The notes: generated by a model from the letters alone, not told the origin. Shown: positions 28,813-41,803, numbered from the stretch's first letter. The stretch is DNA of 64,000 nt from Microbacterium sp. cf332 (GCF_900102175.1 NZ_FNKN01000001.1:62001-126000); one strand, 5' to 3'. Program-made: numbers and translations.

Positions 28813-31800
28813 GTGACAGTTCCCGGGATCGTGCGCGCCCTTTCGCAGGCTGACTCCTTCCGGGAGGCGGTGACGACCGGCGCCTCCGGCAGTGTCGACT
28901 ACTCGCTCGCCGACGGACTCGACGCCCCGCTCCTCGCGGCGCTGCTCGAACGCCGCCGCGCCGACGGCCGTCCCGCCGTGATCCTCGCCGTCGCCCCGAC
29001 GGGACGCCGTGCCGAGACCCTCGGTGCCGCCCTGCAGTGCCTCGCACCCGAGGCCGAGGTCGTGCACTTCCCGGCGTGGGAGACCCTGCCGCACGAACGT
29101 CTGAGCCCGAGCCCCGAGACGGTGGGCCGGCGCCTCGCCGTCCTCCGGCGGGCAGCCGCGCACGACAGTGGGAGCGCCCCACTCGTCATCACCGCGTCGG
29201 TTCGGGCGGCCCTCCAGCCGCTGGCCGCGGGGCTGACCGACGCCGAACCGGTCTCCCTGTCGGTCGGAAGCCGCGACCGTGACCTCGAGCAGGTCGTCCG
29301 GCGCCTCGTCGAGCTCGCCTACCACCGGGTCGACATGGTGTCGCGCCGGGGCGAGTTCGCGGTGCGCGGCGGCATCCTCGACGTGTTCCCGGCGGCGGCC
29401 GATCATCCGCTGCGCGTCGACTTCTTCGGCGACGAGGTCGACCAGATCCGGGCCTTCTCGATCGCCGACCAGCGATCACTGCCGGGCGAGGTGGGTGACG
29501 CGCTGCTGCTGCCGGCGCGCGAGCTGTTGCTGACCCCCGAGGTGCGCGACCGGGCTGCCGCCATGGCGCCGACCTTCCCGAGCCTCACCGGCATGCTCGA
29601 GAAGATGTCGCAGGGCATCCCCGTCGAGGGTATGGAGTCGCTGCTCCCCGCCCTCACCGACGGTGTCGTGCCGCTCGTCGACTACCTGCCGCGCGGGTCC
29701 GCCATCGCCCTCGTCGATCCGGAGCGGTCGCGCACCCGCGCCCGCACCCTCGGTGAGACGAACCGGGAGTTCCTCGAGGCCGCCTGGAGCGCCGCGACGG
29801 CGGGCGCCGACAGCCCCGTCGACCTGGGCGCGGGCGACTTCCTGACCCTGCCGGCCCTTCGCGAGGCGACGCGCGAGCGCTCGGGGGCGTGGTGGGCCCT
29901 CAGCGCCTTCGACTCCGGGGCGGCCGAGGCAGCCGACGAGGGCCTGACCGACACCGGCGACGACCTGCGCATCGAGGGCAGCGCCGTGCCGTCGTTCCAG
30001 GGCAACGTCGACGGAGCCACCACGCACATCGGCGACCTGCTGTCCCGTGGGTGGCGCGTCGTCGTCTGCGCGTCCGGACCGGGACTCGTCGACCGGGCGC
30101 GCGACGTGCTCGCCGAACGCGGCATCGCGGCACGCACGGGCGACGGCGTCGCTCAGCTCACCGACGAGGCTGTCGCGGTGTGCGTCGTCGCGTCGCTCGA
30201 GCGGGGTTTCGAGTCCGCCGAGGCGAAGCTCGCCGTGCTCACCGAGAGCGAGTTCTACGGTCGGACGATCGGCAACGACGGGCGCGTCGTGAAGAAGCTC
30301 GCGACGCGCCGGCGCAATGTCGTCGATCCGCTCCAGCTCAAGCCGGGAGACGTCGTCGTGCACTCGACGCACGGCATCGGGAAGTTCGTCGAGCTCGTGC
30401 AGCGGGAGGTGTCGAGCGGCGGCCGGAATGCGGTGAAGACCCAGCGCGAGTACCTCGTGCTCGAGTATGCGCCGGCCAAGCGGGGCTACCCCGGCGACAA
30501 GCTCTTCGTCCCCACCGATCAGCTCGACCAGCTCTCCCGTTACGTCGGCGGCGAGGCACCCGTCCTGTCGAAGATGGGCGGCAGCGACTGGGCGGCGGCG
30601 AAGGGCAAGGCCCGCAAGGCGGTGCGTGACATCGCGGTCGAGCTCGTCAAGCTCTATTCCGCGCGCATGGCGTCCAAGGGCCACGCTTTCGGCCCCGACA
30701 CGCCCTGGCAGCGCGAGCTCGAAGAGGCGTTCCCGTTCGCCGAGACGCCCGACCAGCTGCAGACGATCGACGAGATCAAGGCCGACATGGAGAAGCCGAT
30801 CCCCATGGATCGCCTCCTCTCGGGCGACGTCGGCTTCGGCAAGACCGAGGTCGCCGTGCGCGCGGCGTTCAAGGCGATCCAGGAGGGCAAGCAGGTCGCG
30901 ATGCTCGTTCCCACGACGCTCCTCGCGAAGCAGCATCTCGAGACGTTCACCGAGCGTTTCGCCGGCTTCCCCGTCAAGGTACGTCCGCTGTCGAGGTTCC
31001 AGAGCACGAAGCAGGCGCGCGAGACCGTCGACGGTCTCGCCGACGGCACCGTCGACATGGTCATCGGCACCCACCGCATCCTCACCGAGAGGGTCGCCTT
31101 CAAGGACCTCGGCCTGCTCATCATCGACGAGGAGCAGCGGTTCGGCGTCGAGCACAAGGACTCGCTGAAGAAGCTCAAGACCGGCGTCGACATCCTCGCG
31201 ATGAGCGCCACGCCCATCCCGCGCACGCTCGAGATGGCGGTGACCGGCATCCGCGAGATGTCGACACTCGCGACGCCGCCCGAGGAACGGCATCCGATCC
31301 TCACCTTCGTCGGCCCCCGCAGCGACAAGCAGATCGCCGCCGCCATCCGTCGTGAGCTGCTGCGCGAGGGCCAGGTGTTCTTCGTCCACAACCGCGTGCA
31401 GTCGATCCAACGCGTCGCGGCGCAGCTCGGCGAGCTCGTGCCCGAGGCGCGCATCGCCGTCGCGCACGGGCAGATGGGTGAGCACCAGCTCGAGCAGGTC
31501 GTCGACGACTTCTGGGAGAGGCGCGCCGACGTTCTCGTCTCGACGACGATCGTCGAGACCGGCCTCGACATCTCGAACGCGAACACGATCATCATCGACC
31601 GCGCCGACAAGTACGGCCTCAGTCAGCTCCACCAGCTCCGCGGCCGTGTCGGCCGCGGACGCGAGCGCGCGTACGCGTACTTCCTCTACGACGAGAACAA
31701 GCCGCTCAGCGAGACCGCCGCAGATCGCCTCGAGACCATCGCGGTCAACAACGACCTGGGGTCGGGTATGCAGGTGGCGCTGAAGGATCTCGAGCTCCGC

Positions 31801-32412
31801 GGCGCCGGCAACCTGCTGGGCGCCGAGCAGGCCGGTCACATCGCCGGAGTCGGGTTCGACCTGTACCTGCGGATGATCGGCGAGGCGGTCTCGACGTTCC
31901 GCGGCGAAGAGGTCGACGGTCCCGCAGAGCTCCGGCTCGAGCTGCCGGTGGCGGCGCGGATCCCGGAGGACTACATCGACAGCGAGCGGCTGCGGCTCGA
32001 GGCTTACCAGAAGCTCTCGGCCGCCGCAGCCGTCAGCGCGAAGGACGACGCGATCGCCCTGGTCGTCGACGAGCTCACCGACCGGTACGGCCGCCCGCCC
32101 GCCGAGGTCGAGGGGCTGCTGGCGGTCGCCCGTCTTCGTCGTCGTGCCGCGCAGTCGGGTCTGACGGACGTCGTCGCCATGGGGCCGAACCTGCGCGTCG
32201 CGCCGGCGCGCCTGCCCGAGTCGATGCGCATCCGTCTGCAGCGCCTCTACCCCAAGGCCAAGCTGCTGGCCGGTGGCGAGGCCCTCGTCGTCCCGCTGCC
32301 CACGGCAGGGGGTGCGCCGCTCGGCGATGCCGACCTCATCGCGTGGACCGGCCAGCTGCTCGAACAGCTCTTCCCGGTGGCGGCGCCGGCTGCGTCCCCG
32401 GCGACGGTCTGA
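28813..32412 (+). CDS. mfd: Transcription-repair coupling factor
   Basis: A 1199-residue DNA translocase that releases stalled RNA polymerase and recruits UvrA. Order: UvrB-like N-terminal module (to about 350), the RNA-polymerase-interacting CarD/RID domain beginning near residue 505 (DPLQLKPGDVVVHSTHGIG), helicase domain with Walker A GDVGFGKTE (about 672), DEEQ (about 772) and SATPIPRT, then the relay region and C-terminal TRCF domain. Start GTG 28813 is set by the leaderless box. The long open frames antisense to it are shadows. Stands as a single gene between pth and a convergent permease. Confidence 0.97.
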   Translation: MTVPGIVRALSQADSFREAVTTGASGSVDYSLADGLDAPLLAALLERRRADGRPAVILAVAPTGRRAETLGAALQCLAPEAEVVHFPAWETLPHERLSPSPETVGRRLAVLRRAAAHDSGSAPLVITASVRAALQPLAAGLTDAEPVSLSVGSRDRDLEQVVRRLVELAYHRVDMVSRRGEFAVRGGILDVFPAAADHPLRVDFFGDEVDQIRAFSIADQRSLPGEVGDALLLPARELLLTPEVRDRAAAMAPTFPSLTGMLEKMSQGIPVEGMESLLPALTDGVVPLVDYLPRGSAIALVDPERSRTRARTLGETNREFLEAAWSAATAGADSPVDLGAGDFLTLPALREATRERSGAWWALSAFDSGAAEAADEGLTDTGDDLRIEGSAVPSFQGNVDGATTHIGDLLSRGWRVVVCASGPGLVDRARDVLAERGIAARTGDGVAQLTDEAVAVCVVASLERGFESAEAKLAVLTESEFYGRTIGNDGRVVKKLATRRRNVVDPLQLKPGDVVVHSTHGIGKFVELVQREVSSGGRNAVKTQREYLVLEYAPAKRGYPGDKLFVPTDQLDQLSRYVGGEAPVLSKMGGSDWAAAKGKARKAVRDIAVELVKLYSARMASKGHAFGPDTPWQRELEEAFPFAETPDQLQTIDEIKADMEKPIPMDRLLSGDVGFGKTEVAVRAAFKAIQEGKQVAMLVPTTLLAKQHLETFTERFAGFPVKVRPLSRFQSTKQARETVDGLADGTVDMVIGTHRILTERVAFKDLGLLIIDEEQRFGVEHKDSLKKLKTGVDILAMSATPIPRTLEMAVTGIREMSTLATPPEERHPILTFVGPRSDKQIAAAIRRELLREGQVFFVHNRVQSIQRVAAQLGELVPEARIAVAHGQMGEHQLEQVVDDFWERRADVLVSTTIVETGLDISNANTIIIDRADKYGLSQLHQLRGRVGRGRERAYAYFLYDENKPLSETAADRLETIAVNNDLGSGMQVALKDLELRGAGNLLGAEQAGHIAGVGFDLYLRMIGEAVSTFRGEEVDGPAELRLELPVAARIPEDYIDSERLRLEAYQKLSAAAAVSAKDDAIALVVDELTDRYGRPPAEVEGLLAVARLRRRAAQSGLTDVVAMGPNLRVAPARLPESMRIRLQRLYPKAKLLAGGEALVVPLPTAGGAPLGDADLIAWTGQLLEQLFPVAAPAASPATV

Positions 32413-32450
32413 GCTGACGCTGCGATCCGGTCGTCGAGGCGGAATACCGG

Positions 32451-33914
32451 TCAGAGGCTGATGCGGCCCGTCGCCAGCAGCACCACGGCGGCGACCGCGC
32501 CGATCGCGGCCAGGGCGAAGACGACCCACTCCGCCGGCGCGAAGACCCGCGCACCGGCGCGTCGTCGCGCGGAGGCGAACAGGGCCGTGCCCGGCACGAT
32601 GATCAGCAGCGAGAGCAGCAGGTACTGCGTGCCCGCGGCGATGAGGAGGAACATCGTGTAAGCCGTGGCGACGACGGCGACGACGAGGTCGCGGCTACGC
32701 GCGCGATCGCCGGGCGCGTAGGTCTCGCCCGTGACGGTCAGCTTCAGCGCGTATCCGGCCGACAGCACGAACGGGATGAGCACGAGCGCGCTCGTCAGGT
32801 CGAGTGCCACGGAGAACGCGTTCTCGGCGAAGAGCACCACCACGAGGAGGACCTGCACGAGGGTCGTCGAGAGGATGAGCGCCCCGACGGGGGTGTCGTC
32901 CGCGTTCGTTCGGGACAGGAACCGGGGAAGGTCGCCCGACCGCGAGGCCTCGAGAAGCACCTCGGCGGCCATCAGCGTCCAGGACAGGTACGCCCCCAGC
33001 ACCGCGACGATGAGCGAGACGCCGATGAACACGGCGCCCGCCGGACCGACGATCGTCTCGAGCACGCCGCCGAGGGAGGGTTCCGGCAGCGCGGCGATCT
33101 GCTCGCGGGGCAGCACCCCGTACGAGACGATCGTGACCGAGGCGAACACCGCCAGCACGCTGAGGAACCCGAGCAGGGTCGCTCGGCCGACGTCGCGACG
33201 CGATCGTGCGTGGCGCGAGTTCACGCTCGCGCCCTCGAGGCCGATGAAGACGAACACCGTCACGAGCATCGTCGCGCGGATCTGGTCCCACAGAGGCGCG
33301 CCGGACGGACCCGCCCAGTTCTCCGCGAAGACGGTCGGGTCGAAGACGGTCGCGCAGAGGACGATGAACACCACGATCGGCAGCGTCTTGGCGATGCTCA
33401 CCACGCGATTGACGGCGGCGGCGGCGCGCACGCCCCGACGGATGAGGATGAAGAACAGCCACAGGCCCGCCGAGGACACCGCGACCGCCGCCACCGTGTC
33501 GCCCGCGCCGAGCTCGGGGAAGACCGCTCCGAGCGTCGAGGTGATGAACACCCAGTAGAAGACATTGCCCGCGCACGCGCTCGCCCAGTAACCGAACGCC
33601 GAGAAGTAGCCGAGGTAGCGCCCGAATCCGGCGCGGGCATAGCTGTAGACCCCGGCATCGAGGTCGGGTCGCCGATTGGCCAGGAGCTGGAAGGCGAAAG
33701 CCAGCGTGAGCATGCCGCCGCCGGCGACAGCCCAGGCGATCAGCGTCCCGGCGACACCGGTCTCGGCCGCGAACCCCGCGGGAAGCGAGAAGACGCCCGC
33801 GCCGACCATCGAGCCGACGACGAACGTCGACAAGGTGAGCATCGACACCGTCGCCGGGCGGGAACCGGCTCGCGCGTCGACAGGGCCCGTGGGGGAGGAG
33901 GCGGGGGAAGACAC
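32451..33914 (-). CDS. APC family amino acid permease (ArcD-like antiporter)
   Basis: A 487-residue integral membrane protein with about 12-13 helices. The N-terminal LSTFVVGSMVGAGVFSLPAGF with its GxG unwound segment is typical of basic amino acid/polyamine antiporters of the APC superfamily, most like arginine/ornithine antiporters. Substrate is not certain. A GTG start 8 nt after a TAGGCT -10 box suggests a nearly leaderless mRNA. It stands alone, convergent with mfd, 60 bp downstream of ppc on the same strand; no arginine-deiminase genes are near. Confidence 0.88.
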   Translation of the reverse strand: MSSPASSPTGPVDARAGSRPATVSMLTLSTFVVGSMVGAGVFSLPAGFAAETGVAGTLIAWAVAGGGMLTLAFAFQLLANRRPDLDAGVYSYARAGFGRYLGYFSAFGYWASACAGNVFYWVFITSTLGAVFPELGAGDTVAAVAVSSAGLWLFFILIRRGVRAAAAVNRVVSIAKTLPIVVFIVLCATVFDPTVFAENWAGPSGAPLWDQIRATMLVTVFVFIGLEGASVNSRHARSRRDVGRATLLGFLSVLAVFASVTIVSYGVLPREQIAALPEPSLGGVLETIVGPAGAVFIGVSLIVAVLGAYLSWTLMAAEVLLEASRSGDLPRFLSRTNADDTPVGALILSTTLVQVLLVVVLFAENAFSVALDLTSALVLIPFVLSAGYALKLTVTGETYAPGDRARSRDLVVAVVATAYTMFLLIAAGTQYLLLSLLIIVPGTALFASARRRAGARVFAPAEWVVFALAAIGAVAAVVLLATGRISL

Positions 33915-33974
33915 GGGGAGAAAGCCTAACCCGGGCCGGCGCCGGAACGATGCCGCCTCACCTGCCGCGGATCA

Positions 33975-36647
33975 TCACCCGGTGTTCTGCAGGCCCGCCG
34001 CGACGCCGTTGACCGTGAGCAGCAGGAGGCGCTGCCACTCCGGTGGCGTCGGAGCGCCGTGCTCCGTCGAGCGCAGCACACGCAGCGCGCGCAACTGCAG
34101 CAGCGACAGCGCGTCGACGTAGGGGCTGCGCATCTTGACGGCGCGCTGCAGGACGGGCTTGTTGGCGAGCAGGCCGTCACCTCCCGCAATCCGCACCACC
34201 CAGTCGCGGGTGAGCAGCATCTCGTCGACGACGAGCTGGGCGAGATCGTCACGGTCGGCCAGCGCCAGGTGGCGTTTCGCCATGCGCGGGTCCGCCTTCG
34301 CGAGGCTCATCGCCACGTTGTCGATCACGGTGCGCAGCAGCGGCCACTGCTCGTAGGCCTCGCGCAGCAGTGCCTCGTCGCCGACGGCCTCGAGGGCGGT
34401 GCCGAGTCCGAACCAGCCGGCGAGATTGATGCGCGCCTGCGTCCATGCGAACACCCAGGGGATGGCGCGCAGGTCTTCGAGCGACTCGACCGACAGGCCG
34501 CGACGCGCCGGGCGCGAACCGAGCGCGAGCAGCCCGATCTCCTCCATGGGGGTGACGGCTGCGAACCAGGGCGCGAAGCCGGGCGCCTTCACGAGCGAGA
34601 AGAAGCGCTCGCGCGAAGCACGATCCATCGTCGAGGCGACCGCGGAGTACCGCTCGGCGGCACGGCTGTTGCGCTCCTCGATCGACGGTGCGGATGCCAG
34701 CAGGACGGCCGCCGCCACCTGGTCGATGTGGCGCAGGGCGATGTCGGGGTCGCCGTAACGGGCGAAGATGACCTCGCCCTGCTCCGTCAGCTTGAAGCGG
34801 CCGTCGACCGAGTGCGGCGGCTGCGCCAGGATGGCGGAGTTGGCGGGTCCGCCGCCGCGGCCCAGAGCGCCGCCGCGACCGTGGAACAGCGTGAGTTCGA
34901 TGTCCTGCTCCTGCGCCCAGGCCGAGATGCGCGCCTGCGCCTCGTAGAGCGCCAGGTTCGCGGCGACGGGACCGACGTCCTTCGACGAGTCGGAGTAGCC
35001 GAGCATCACCTCGAGGCGCCGGTCGGTGGCGTCCAGACGTGCGGCGAAGGCGGGATGACCGACGATCTCGGCGAGGATGCCCGGCGCGGCCTGCAGGTCG
35101 GCGAACGTCTCGAAGAGCGGGATGACATCCAGCACCGGCGGCGTTCCGTCGGGGCCGACCGCGTGCCGCGCCAGCGCATGGACATTCGCGAGGTCGCCGG
35201 CGGATTGGGTGAACGAGACGATGTAGCGACCGGCGGCACGGGGTCCGAAGCGCTTCTGTACCTGCGAGATGGTGCGGAACACCTCGAGCACCTCGGTGGC
35301 CAGCTCGCTGAGCTCGCCGCCGGCCTCGCATTCGGCGAGCACCTTCGCGTGCACCGCGGAGTGCTGCCGGACCTCGAGCTCGGCGAGGTGGAACCCGAAG
35401 GTCTCGACGGCCCAGATGAGCTGCTGCAGCGCACCGAAGGCCTGGCGTGCCGCACCGGCGTCGGCCAGCGAGGACTGCACGACCCGCAGGTCGGCGAGGA
35501 AGTCCTCGGGGTCGCCGTACGCGAGATCGGCGTTGCGCGCTCGGGTCGCGCGGATGCGCCGGGCGAGCAGCATCATGACGCGCTTGTGATGCTCGCCCGG
35601 AGCGCGCTTGATCGCGTGTGCCGCGCCCTCGTCGTCCGCGGCCGCGAGACGATCCCAGAGCGACCGCAGCGCGACGCTCGGCGGGGTCGTGTCACCCGAC
35701 ATGGTGAGGCTGCGGCCGACGCGCTCGGTGCTGCGCTCGAGACCGAGCAGTACGTGCTCCGCCGCGATGCCCGCGGCCTTCTTCGTCACCGAAGCCGTCA
35801 CGAACGGGTTGCCGTCGCGATCGCCGCCGACCCATGTGCCCAGTCGCACGAAGGGGGAGACCACCGGGGGCCTGCTGCCGGCGGCGTCGCCCTGCAGGGC
35901 GTCGTCGAGGCGGCGGTAGACGAGCGGGATGGTCGTGTAGAGCGTGTCGTCGAACACCGCCATGACCGCGCGCACCTCGTCGGTCGGCGTCGGCTTCTCG
36001 GCGCGCAACGGCGACGTCCGCCACAGCGTGTCGATCTCCTCGAGCATTCGCCGTCGCGCGCGACGGTGTTCGGCCCCGCCGGCGGCGGAGTTCTCGAGGG
36101 TCTCGAGCAGCGTCACGAGGCGTCGGATGCTCTCGGAGACCGCGCGACGACGGGCTTCGGTCGGGTGGGCGGTGAACACGGGGTGGAAGCGGAGGTCGCG
36201 CAGACGACGGGCGGCCTCGTCCTCGCCGACCTCGGAGGCGAGCTGGGAGTACGCGGCGGGGATGGAGTCGCTCGCGCTGTCCTGGTCGGAGATGCCCGCG
36301 CGCTCGCGCAGCAGACGCACCCGCTGGTGCTCCTCGGCGAGGTTCACGAGGTGGAAGTAGACCGTGAAGGCTCGGGCGACCTCGTCGGCGCGCGACACGC
36401 TGAACGATTCGGCGATCGCGGCGGCGCGCTCGAACGCCTCGGGCGAGTCATCGGTGTAGGCCTGGATCGTGGCGCCGCGCAGGCGCTCGACATCCTCGAA
36501 GAGTCCGGGCGAGCCGCTCTCGCGGAGCACCTGTCCGAGCATCGATCCGAGCATGCGCACGTCGGAGCGCATGGCCTCGGGAATCTCCTGCTCGGCCTCG
36601 TATCGGCCGACGAGGTCGATGGCTTCGGTTCGGGTCAGCTCGCGCAT
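33975..36647 (-). CDS. ppc: Phosphoenolpyruvate carboxylase
   Basis: An 890-residue anaplerotic enzyme making oxaloacetate from PEP and bicarbonate. Signature segments: catalytic His in VFTAHPTEARRR, the second signature MLGYSDSSKDVG, and the mobile Gly-rich loop FHGRGGALGRGGGP; the chain ends in the conserved NTG. ATG 36647 is preceded by TATTTT and six bases, so it is probably leaderless; the longer open frame upstream is not used. Single gene, divergent from mazG. Confidence 0.97.
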   Translation of the reverse strand: MRELTRTEAIDLVGRYEAEQEIPEAMRSDVRMLGSMLGQVLRESGSPGLFEDVERLRGATIQAYTDDSPEAFERAAAIAESFSVSRADEVARAFTVYFHLVNLAEEHQRVRLLRERAGISDQDSASDSIPAAYSQLASEVGEDEAARRLRDLRFHPVFTAHPTEARRRAVSESIRRLVTLLETLENSAAGGAEHRRARRRMLEEIDTLWRTSPLRAEKPTPTDEVRAVMAVFDDTLYTTIPLVYRRLDDALQGDAAGSRPPVVSPFVRLGTWVGGDRDGNPFVTASVTKKAAGIAAEHVLLGLERSTERVGRSLTMSGDTTPPSVALRSLWDRLAAADDEGAAHAIKRAPGEHHKRVMMLLARRIRATRARNADLAYGDPEDFLADLRVVQSSLADAGAARQAFGALQQLIWAVETFGFHLAELEVRQHSAVHAKVLAECEAGGELSELATEVLEVFRTISQVQKRFGPRAAGRYIVSFTQSAGDLANVHALARHAVGPDGTPPVLDVIPLFETFADLQAAPGILAEIVGHPAFAARLDATDRRLEVMLGYSDSSKDVGPVAANLALYEAQARISAWAQEQDIELTLFHGRGGALGRGGGPANSAILAQPPHSVDGRFKLTEQGEVIFARYGDPDIALRHIDQVAAAVLLASAPSIEERNSRAAERYSAVASTMDRASRERFFSLVKAPGFAPWFAAVTPMEEIGLLALGSRPARRGLSVESLEDLRAIPWVFAWTQARINLAGWFGLGTALEAVGDEALLREAYEQWPLLRTVIDNVAMSLAKADPRMAKRHLALADRDDLAQLVVDEMLLTRDWVVRIAGGDGLLANKPVLQRAVKMRSPYVDALSLLQLRALRVLRSTEHGAPTPPEWQRLLLLTVNGVAAGLQNTG

Positions 36648-36653
36648 GTGTCC

Positions 36654-36659
36654 AAAATA
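36654..36659 (-). promoter_or_regulatory. -10 box of leaderless ppc
   Basis: On the minus strand TATTTT ends 6 nt before the ppc ATG. It is one of few A/T runs in the intergenic region. Confidence 0.6.
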
Positions 36660-36762
36660 ACGGCACCCGCGGGCCCCGTTTGACACGGCCGTCACACAGC
36701 GCCCGTCGGCACCCGGTGCGTTACGGCGGACTAGCCTGAGACCGCCCGTCCGAAGGAGCCCG

Positions 36763-37509
36763 ATGTCCGATCCGCTGCGCGCCGCCGCCGACACGATGCG
36801 CACCGTGCGCGACCGCTGCGTGTGGACCGCGCAGATCTCGCATCGCGACCTCGTGCCCTACCTGATCGAGGAGTCGGCCGAGGTCGTCGACGCCGTCGAG
36901 AGCGGGACGTCGGAAGACCTCCGCGAGGAACTCGGCGATCTGCTGTGGCAGGTGCTGTTCCACGCCGAGATCGCATCGCGGGCCAGCGTCGACCCGTTCG
37001 ACATCGACGACGTCGCCCGGGGCCTTACCGAGAAGATGGTGCGCCGGCATCCGCACGTCTTCGCGGGTGAGACGGCCGAGACGCCCGAGCAGGTGCTCGT
37101 GCTCTGGAATGCAGCCAAGGCCGCCGAGAAGCACTCCCGCACGAGTGTCCTCGAGGGCGTCTCGCACCACATGCCGACTCTCGCCCTCGCCCAGAAGCTC
37201 CTCGCCAAGTCCGCCGCCGTCCCCCGACCCGCGAAACCCCACTCGCGGCCCGAGACCCCGGCGCCAACCCAGCCCGTCGGGGCGCAACTGGGGCCTCGCG
37301 GTTCCGAGGGGACGGAGGACGGCGAGGCGGCGCTGGGGGAGGCGCTGCTCGGGCTCGTCGCGCTGGCGCGCGAGAACGGGTGGGACGCCGAGCGGGCGCT
37401 GCGCGGGCGGCTGCGTGCGCTCGAGGACGAGATCCGCTCGGCGGAGGCCGGGCGGGACCTCGCGGACCGGGATGCTGCGGAGACGGGCGTCGGCGACCTG
37501 GAAGGATAG
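36763..37509 (+). CDS. mazG: MazG family nucleotide pyrophosphohydrolase with an in-frame repeat insertion
   Basis: A 248-residue nucleoside triphosphate pyrophosphohydrolase. The MazG domain (about 15-130) carries the Mg2+ motif EESAEVVDAVE and EELGDLLWQV. After AQKLLAKSAAV (about 155) the sequence becomes a Pro/Gly-rich linker (156-181) encoded by copy 2 of the palindromic repeat, then resumes with a normal helical C-terminus (GLVALARENGWDAERALRGRLRALEDEIR). The insertion keeps the frame. AAGGAG before the ATG and a TAGCCT -10 box upstream. It is followed by hisS after 4 bp. Confidence 0.92.
   Translation: MSDPLRAAADTMRTVRDRCVWTAQISHRDLVPYLIEESAEVVDAVESGTSEDLREELGDLLWQVLFHAEIASRASVDPFDIDDVARGLTEKMVRRHPHVFAGETAETPEQVLVLWNAAKAAEKHSRTSVLEGVSHHMPTLALAQKLLAKSAAVPRPAKPHSRPETPAPTQPVGAQLGPRGSEGTEDGEAALGEALLGLVALARENGWDAERALRGRLRALEDEIRSAEAGRDLADRDAAETGVGDLEG
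37228..37305 (-). repeat. 78-bp palindromic repeat element, copy 2, inside mazG
   Basis: Read on the minus strand, this segment aligns without gaps to 1216-1293, about 56 of 78 bases identical, starting with the shared GGAACCGCGA. Its two arms are imperfect complements, as in copy 1. It encodes 26 codons of mazG (residues 156-181) without a stop, and falls between two conserved parts of the protein. Confidence 0.8.
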
Positions 37510-37513
37510 GACG

Positions 37514-38797
37514 GTGCCCACCGTGAACCCGCCGCGCGGCATGCGCGACTTCCTCCCCGCCGACAAGGCCCGCCGCGAGCGCGTGCTCGCCGTCGTCCGC
37601 GAGCGTTACCGAGCCCACGGCTTCGACGAGATCGAGACCCCGGTGATGGAGGAGTACGGGAGGCTCCACGCCGGCATCGGCGGCGACAACGAGAAGCTCG
37701 CCTACAACGTCCTCGCGCGCGGCCTCGATGCCGACGGCATCCGCGCCGCCGCCGACGACCCGGCGGCGCTGACCGACCTCGGGCTCCGCTACGACCTGAC
37801 GGTGCCGCTCGCCCGCTTCTACGCCTCGCACCGTGCCGAGCTGCCCGCGGTGTTCCGTGCGATCCAGATCGCGCCGGTGTGGCGGGCAGAACGCCCCCAG
37901 AAGGGGCGGTACCGGCAGTTCGTGCAGTGCGACATCGACATCATCGGCGACCCGTCGTCTCGAGCGGAGGCCGAGCTCATGGCTGCGAGCCTCGACGCGC
38001 TCGACGCACTCGGCCTCGCCGGCGGCTCGGTGCGGGTGAACGACCGTCGGGTACTCGACGCGATGCTCGCGACGTTCGGGTTCGCCGAGGAAGAACGGCC
38101 CGGCGTGCTCATCACGATCGACAAGCTCGACAAGCTCGGGACCGACGGTGTCGTCACGGAGCTGCGCGAGCGCGGTGCGACGCCGGCGGCCGCCGACTCG
38201 TTCGAGGCGTTCCTGCGTCGCCGACAGCCGGATGCGGTGGGCTTCGACGCCGACGGCATCCGTGCGAGCCTGCCCGACGGTGTGTCCGCCGACGTCATCG
38301 CCCACCTCGTCGGCATCGGCGACGCCGTGCGGGCCGCGCGCGGTGGCTCGGCCGAGGTGCCCCTCGTCTTCGATCCTTTCCTCGTGCGCGGCATGGGCTA
38401 CTACACCGGCACGATCTTCGAACTCGCTCACCCGTCGGTGACGTACTCGCTCGGGGGAGGCGGACGCTACGACGGCATGATCGGCCGGTTCCTTGGCAGC
38501 GACGTGCCCGCGGTCGGCTTCTCGCTCGGCTTCGAGCGCCTCGTCGACCTGCTGACCGACACGAGCGGCGACGAGCGGCCCGGTGTCGTCCTCGTGCACG
38601 ACCGCGACGTGCCTCTGCCCGAACTCCTCGCCGCGAAGGCGCGCCTCGTCGCCAGCGGGTCGCGCGTGCGGATGGAGCAGCGCCCCAAGAACCTCAAGGC
38701 GCTGCTCGAGCGGGCGGCGTCCGACGGTTACCGAGCCTTCGTCACCCTGCGTGCGGGCGAGGACGTCACCGCCGTCGAGCCGCGCCCCATCGGCTGA
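37514..38797 (+). CDS. hisS: Histidine-tRNA ligase
   Basis: A 427-residue class II aminoacyl-tRNA synthetase. Motif 2-like and His-binding elements are visible: LRYDLTVPLARFYA, FRAIQIAPVWRAERPQKGRYRQFVQCDIDI, and the HisA signature GMGYYTGTIFEL followed by SLGGGGRYDG; the C-terminal anticodon domain follows. It is a true HisRS rather than HisZ because motifs 1-3 and the anticodon domain are complete. GTG 37514 is the start (MPTVNPPRGMRDFLP), 4 bp after mazG, with AAGGATAGG as ribosome site, so both genes are co-transcribed. Confidence 0.95.
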   Translation: MPTVNPPRGMRDFLPADKARRERVLAVVRERYRAHGFDEIETPVMEEYGRLHAGIGGDNEKLAYNVLARGLDADGIRAAADDPAALTDLGLRYDLTVPLARFYASHRAELPAVFRAIQIAPVWRAERPQKGRYRQFVQCDIDIIGDPSSRAEAELMAASLDALDALGLAGGSVRVNDRRVLDAMLATFGFAEEERPGVLITIDKLDKLGTDGVVTELRERGATPAAADSFEAFLRRRQPDAVGFDADGIRASLPDGVSADVIAHLVGIGDAVRAARGGSAEVPLVFDPFLVRGMGYYTGTIFELAHPSVTYSLGGGGRYDGMIGRFLGSDVPAVGFSLGFERLVDLLTDTSGDERPGVVLVHDRDVPLPELLAAKARLVASGSRVRMEQRPKNLKALLERAASDGYRAFVTLRAGEDVTAVEPRPIG

Positions 38798-38909
38798 CGT
38801 CGCCGCGCCGCGCCACGGTACGGCCCGGCCGGGCACGGCACGATCCGGCGCCGCCCGCTGTTCGCCTCCGCGTCGCCGCGTGTTCATCCGCCGATGCTGT
38901 GCTGGCGTC

Positions 38910-41803
<2,894 letters not shown>

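Noticed and set aside
29476-32529. A 1017-codon open frame antisense to mfd, and similar long frames antisense to other genes
   Set aside because: High GC keeps antisense frames open; composition is a shadow of the sense gene, with no domains or ribosome site.
37067-37513. A frameshift or fusion between mazG and hisS
   Set aside because: The hisS frame is open upstream within mazG, but both proteins are complete and separated by normal stop and start signals.
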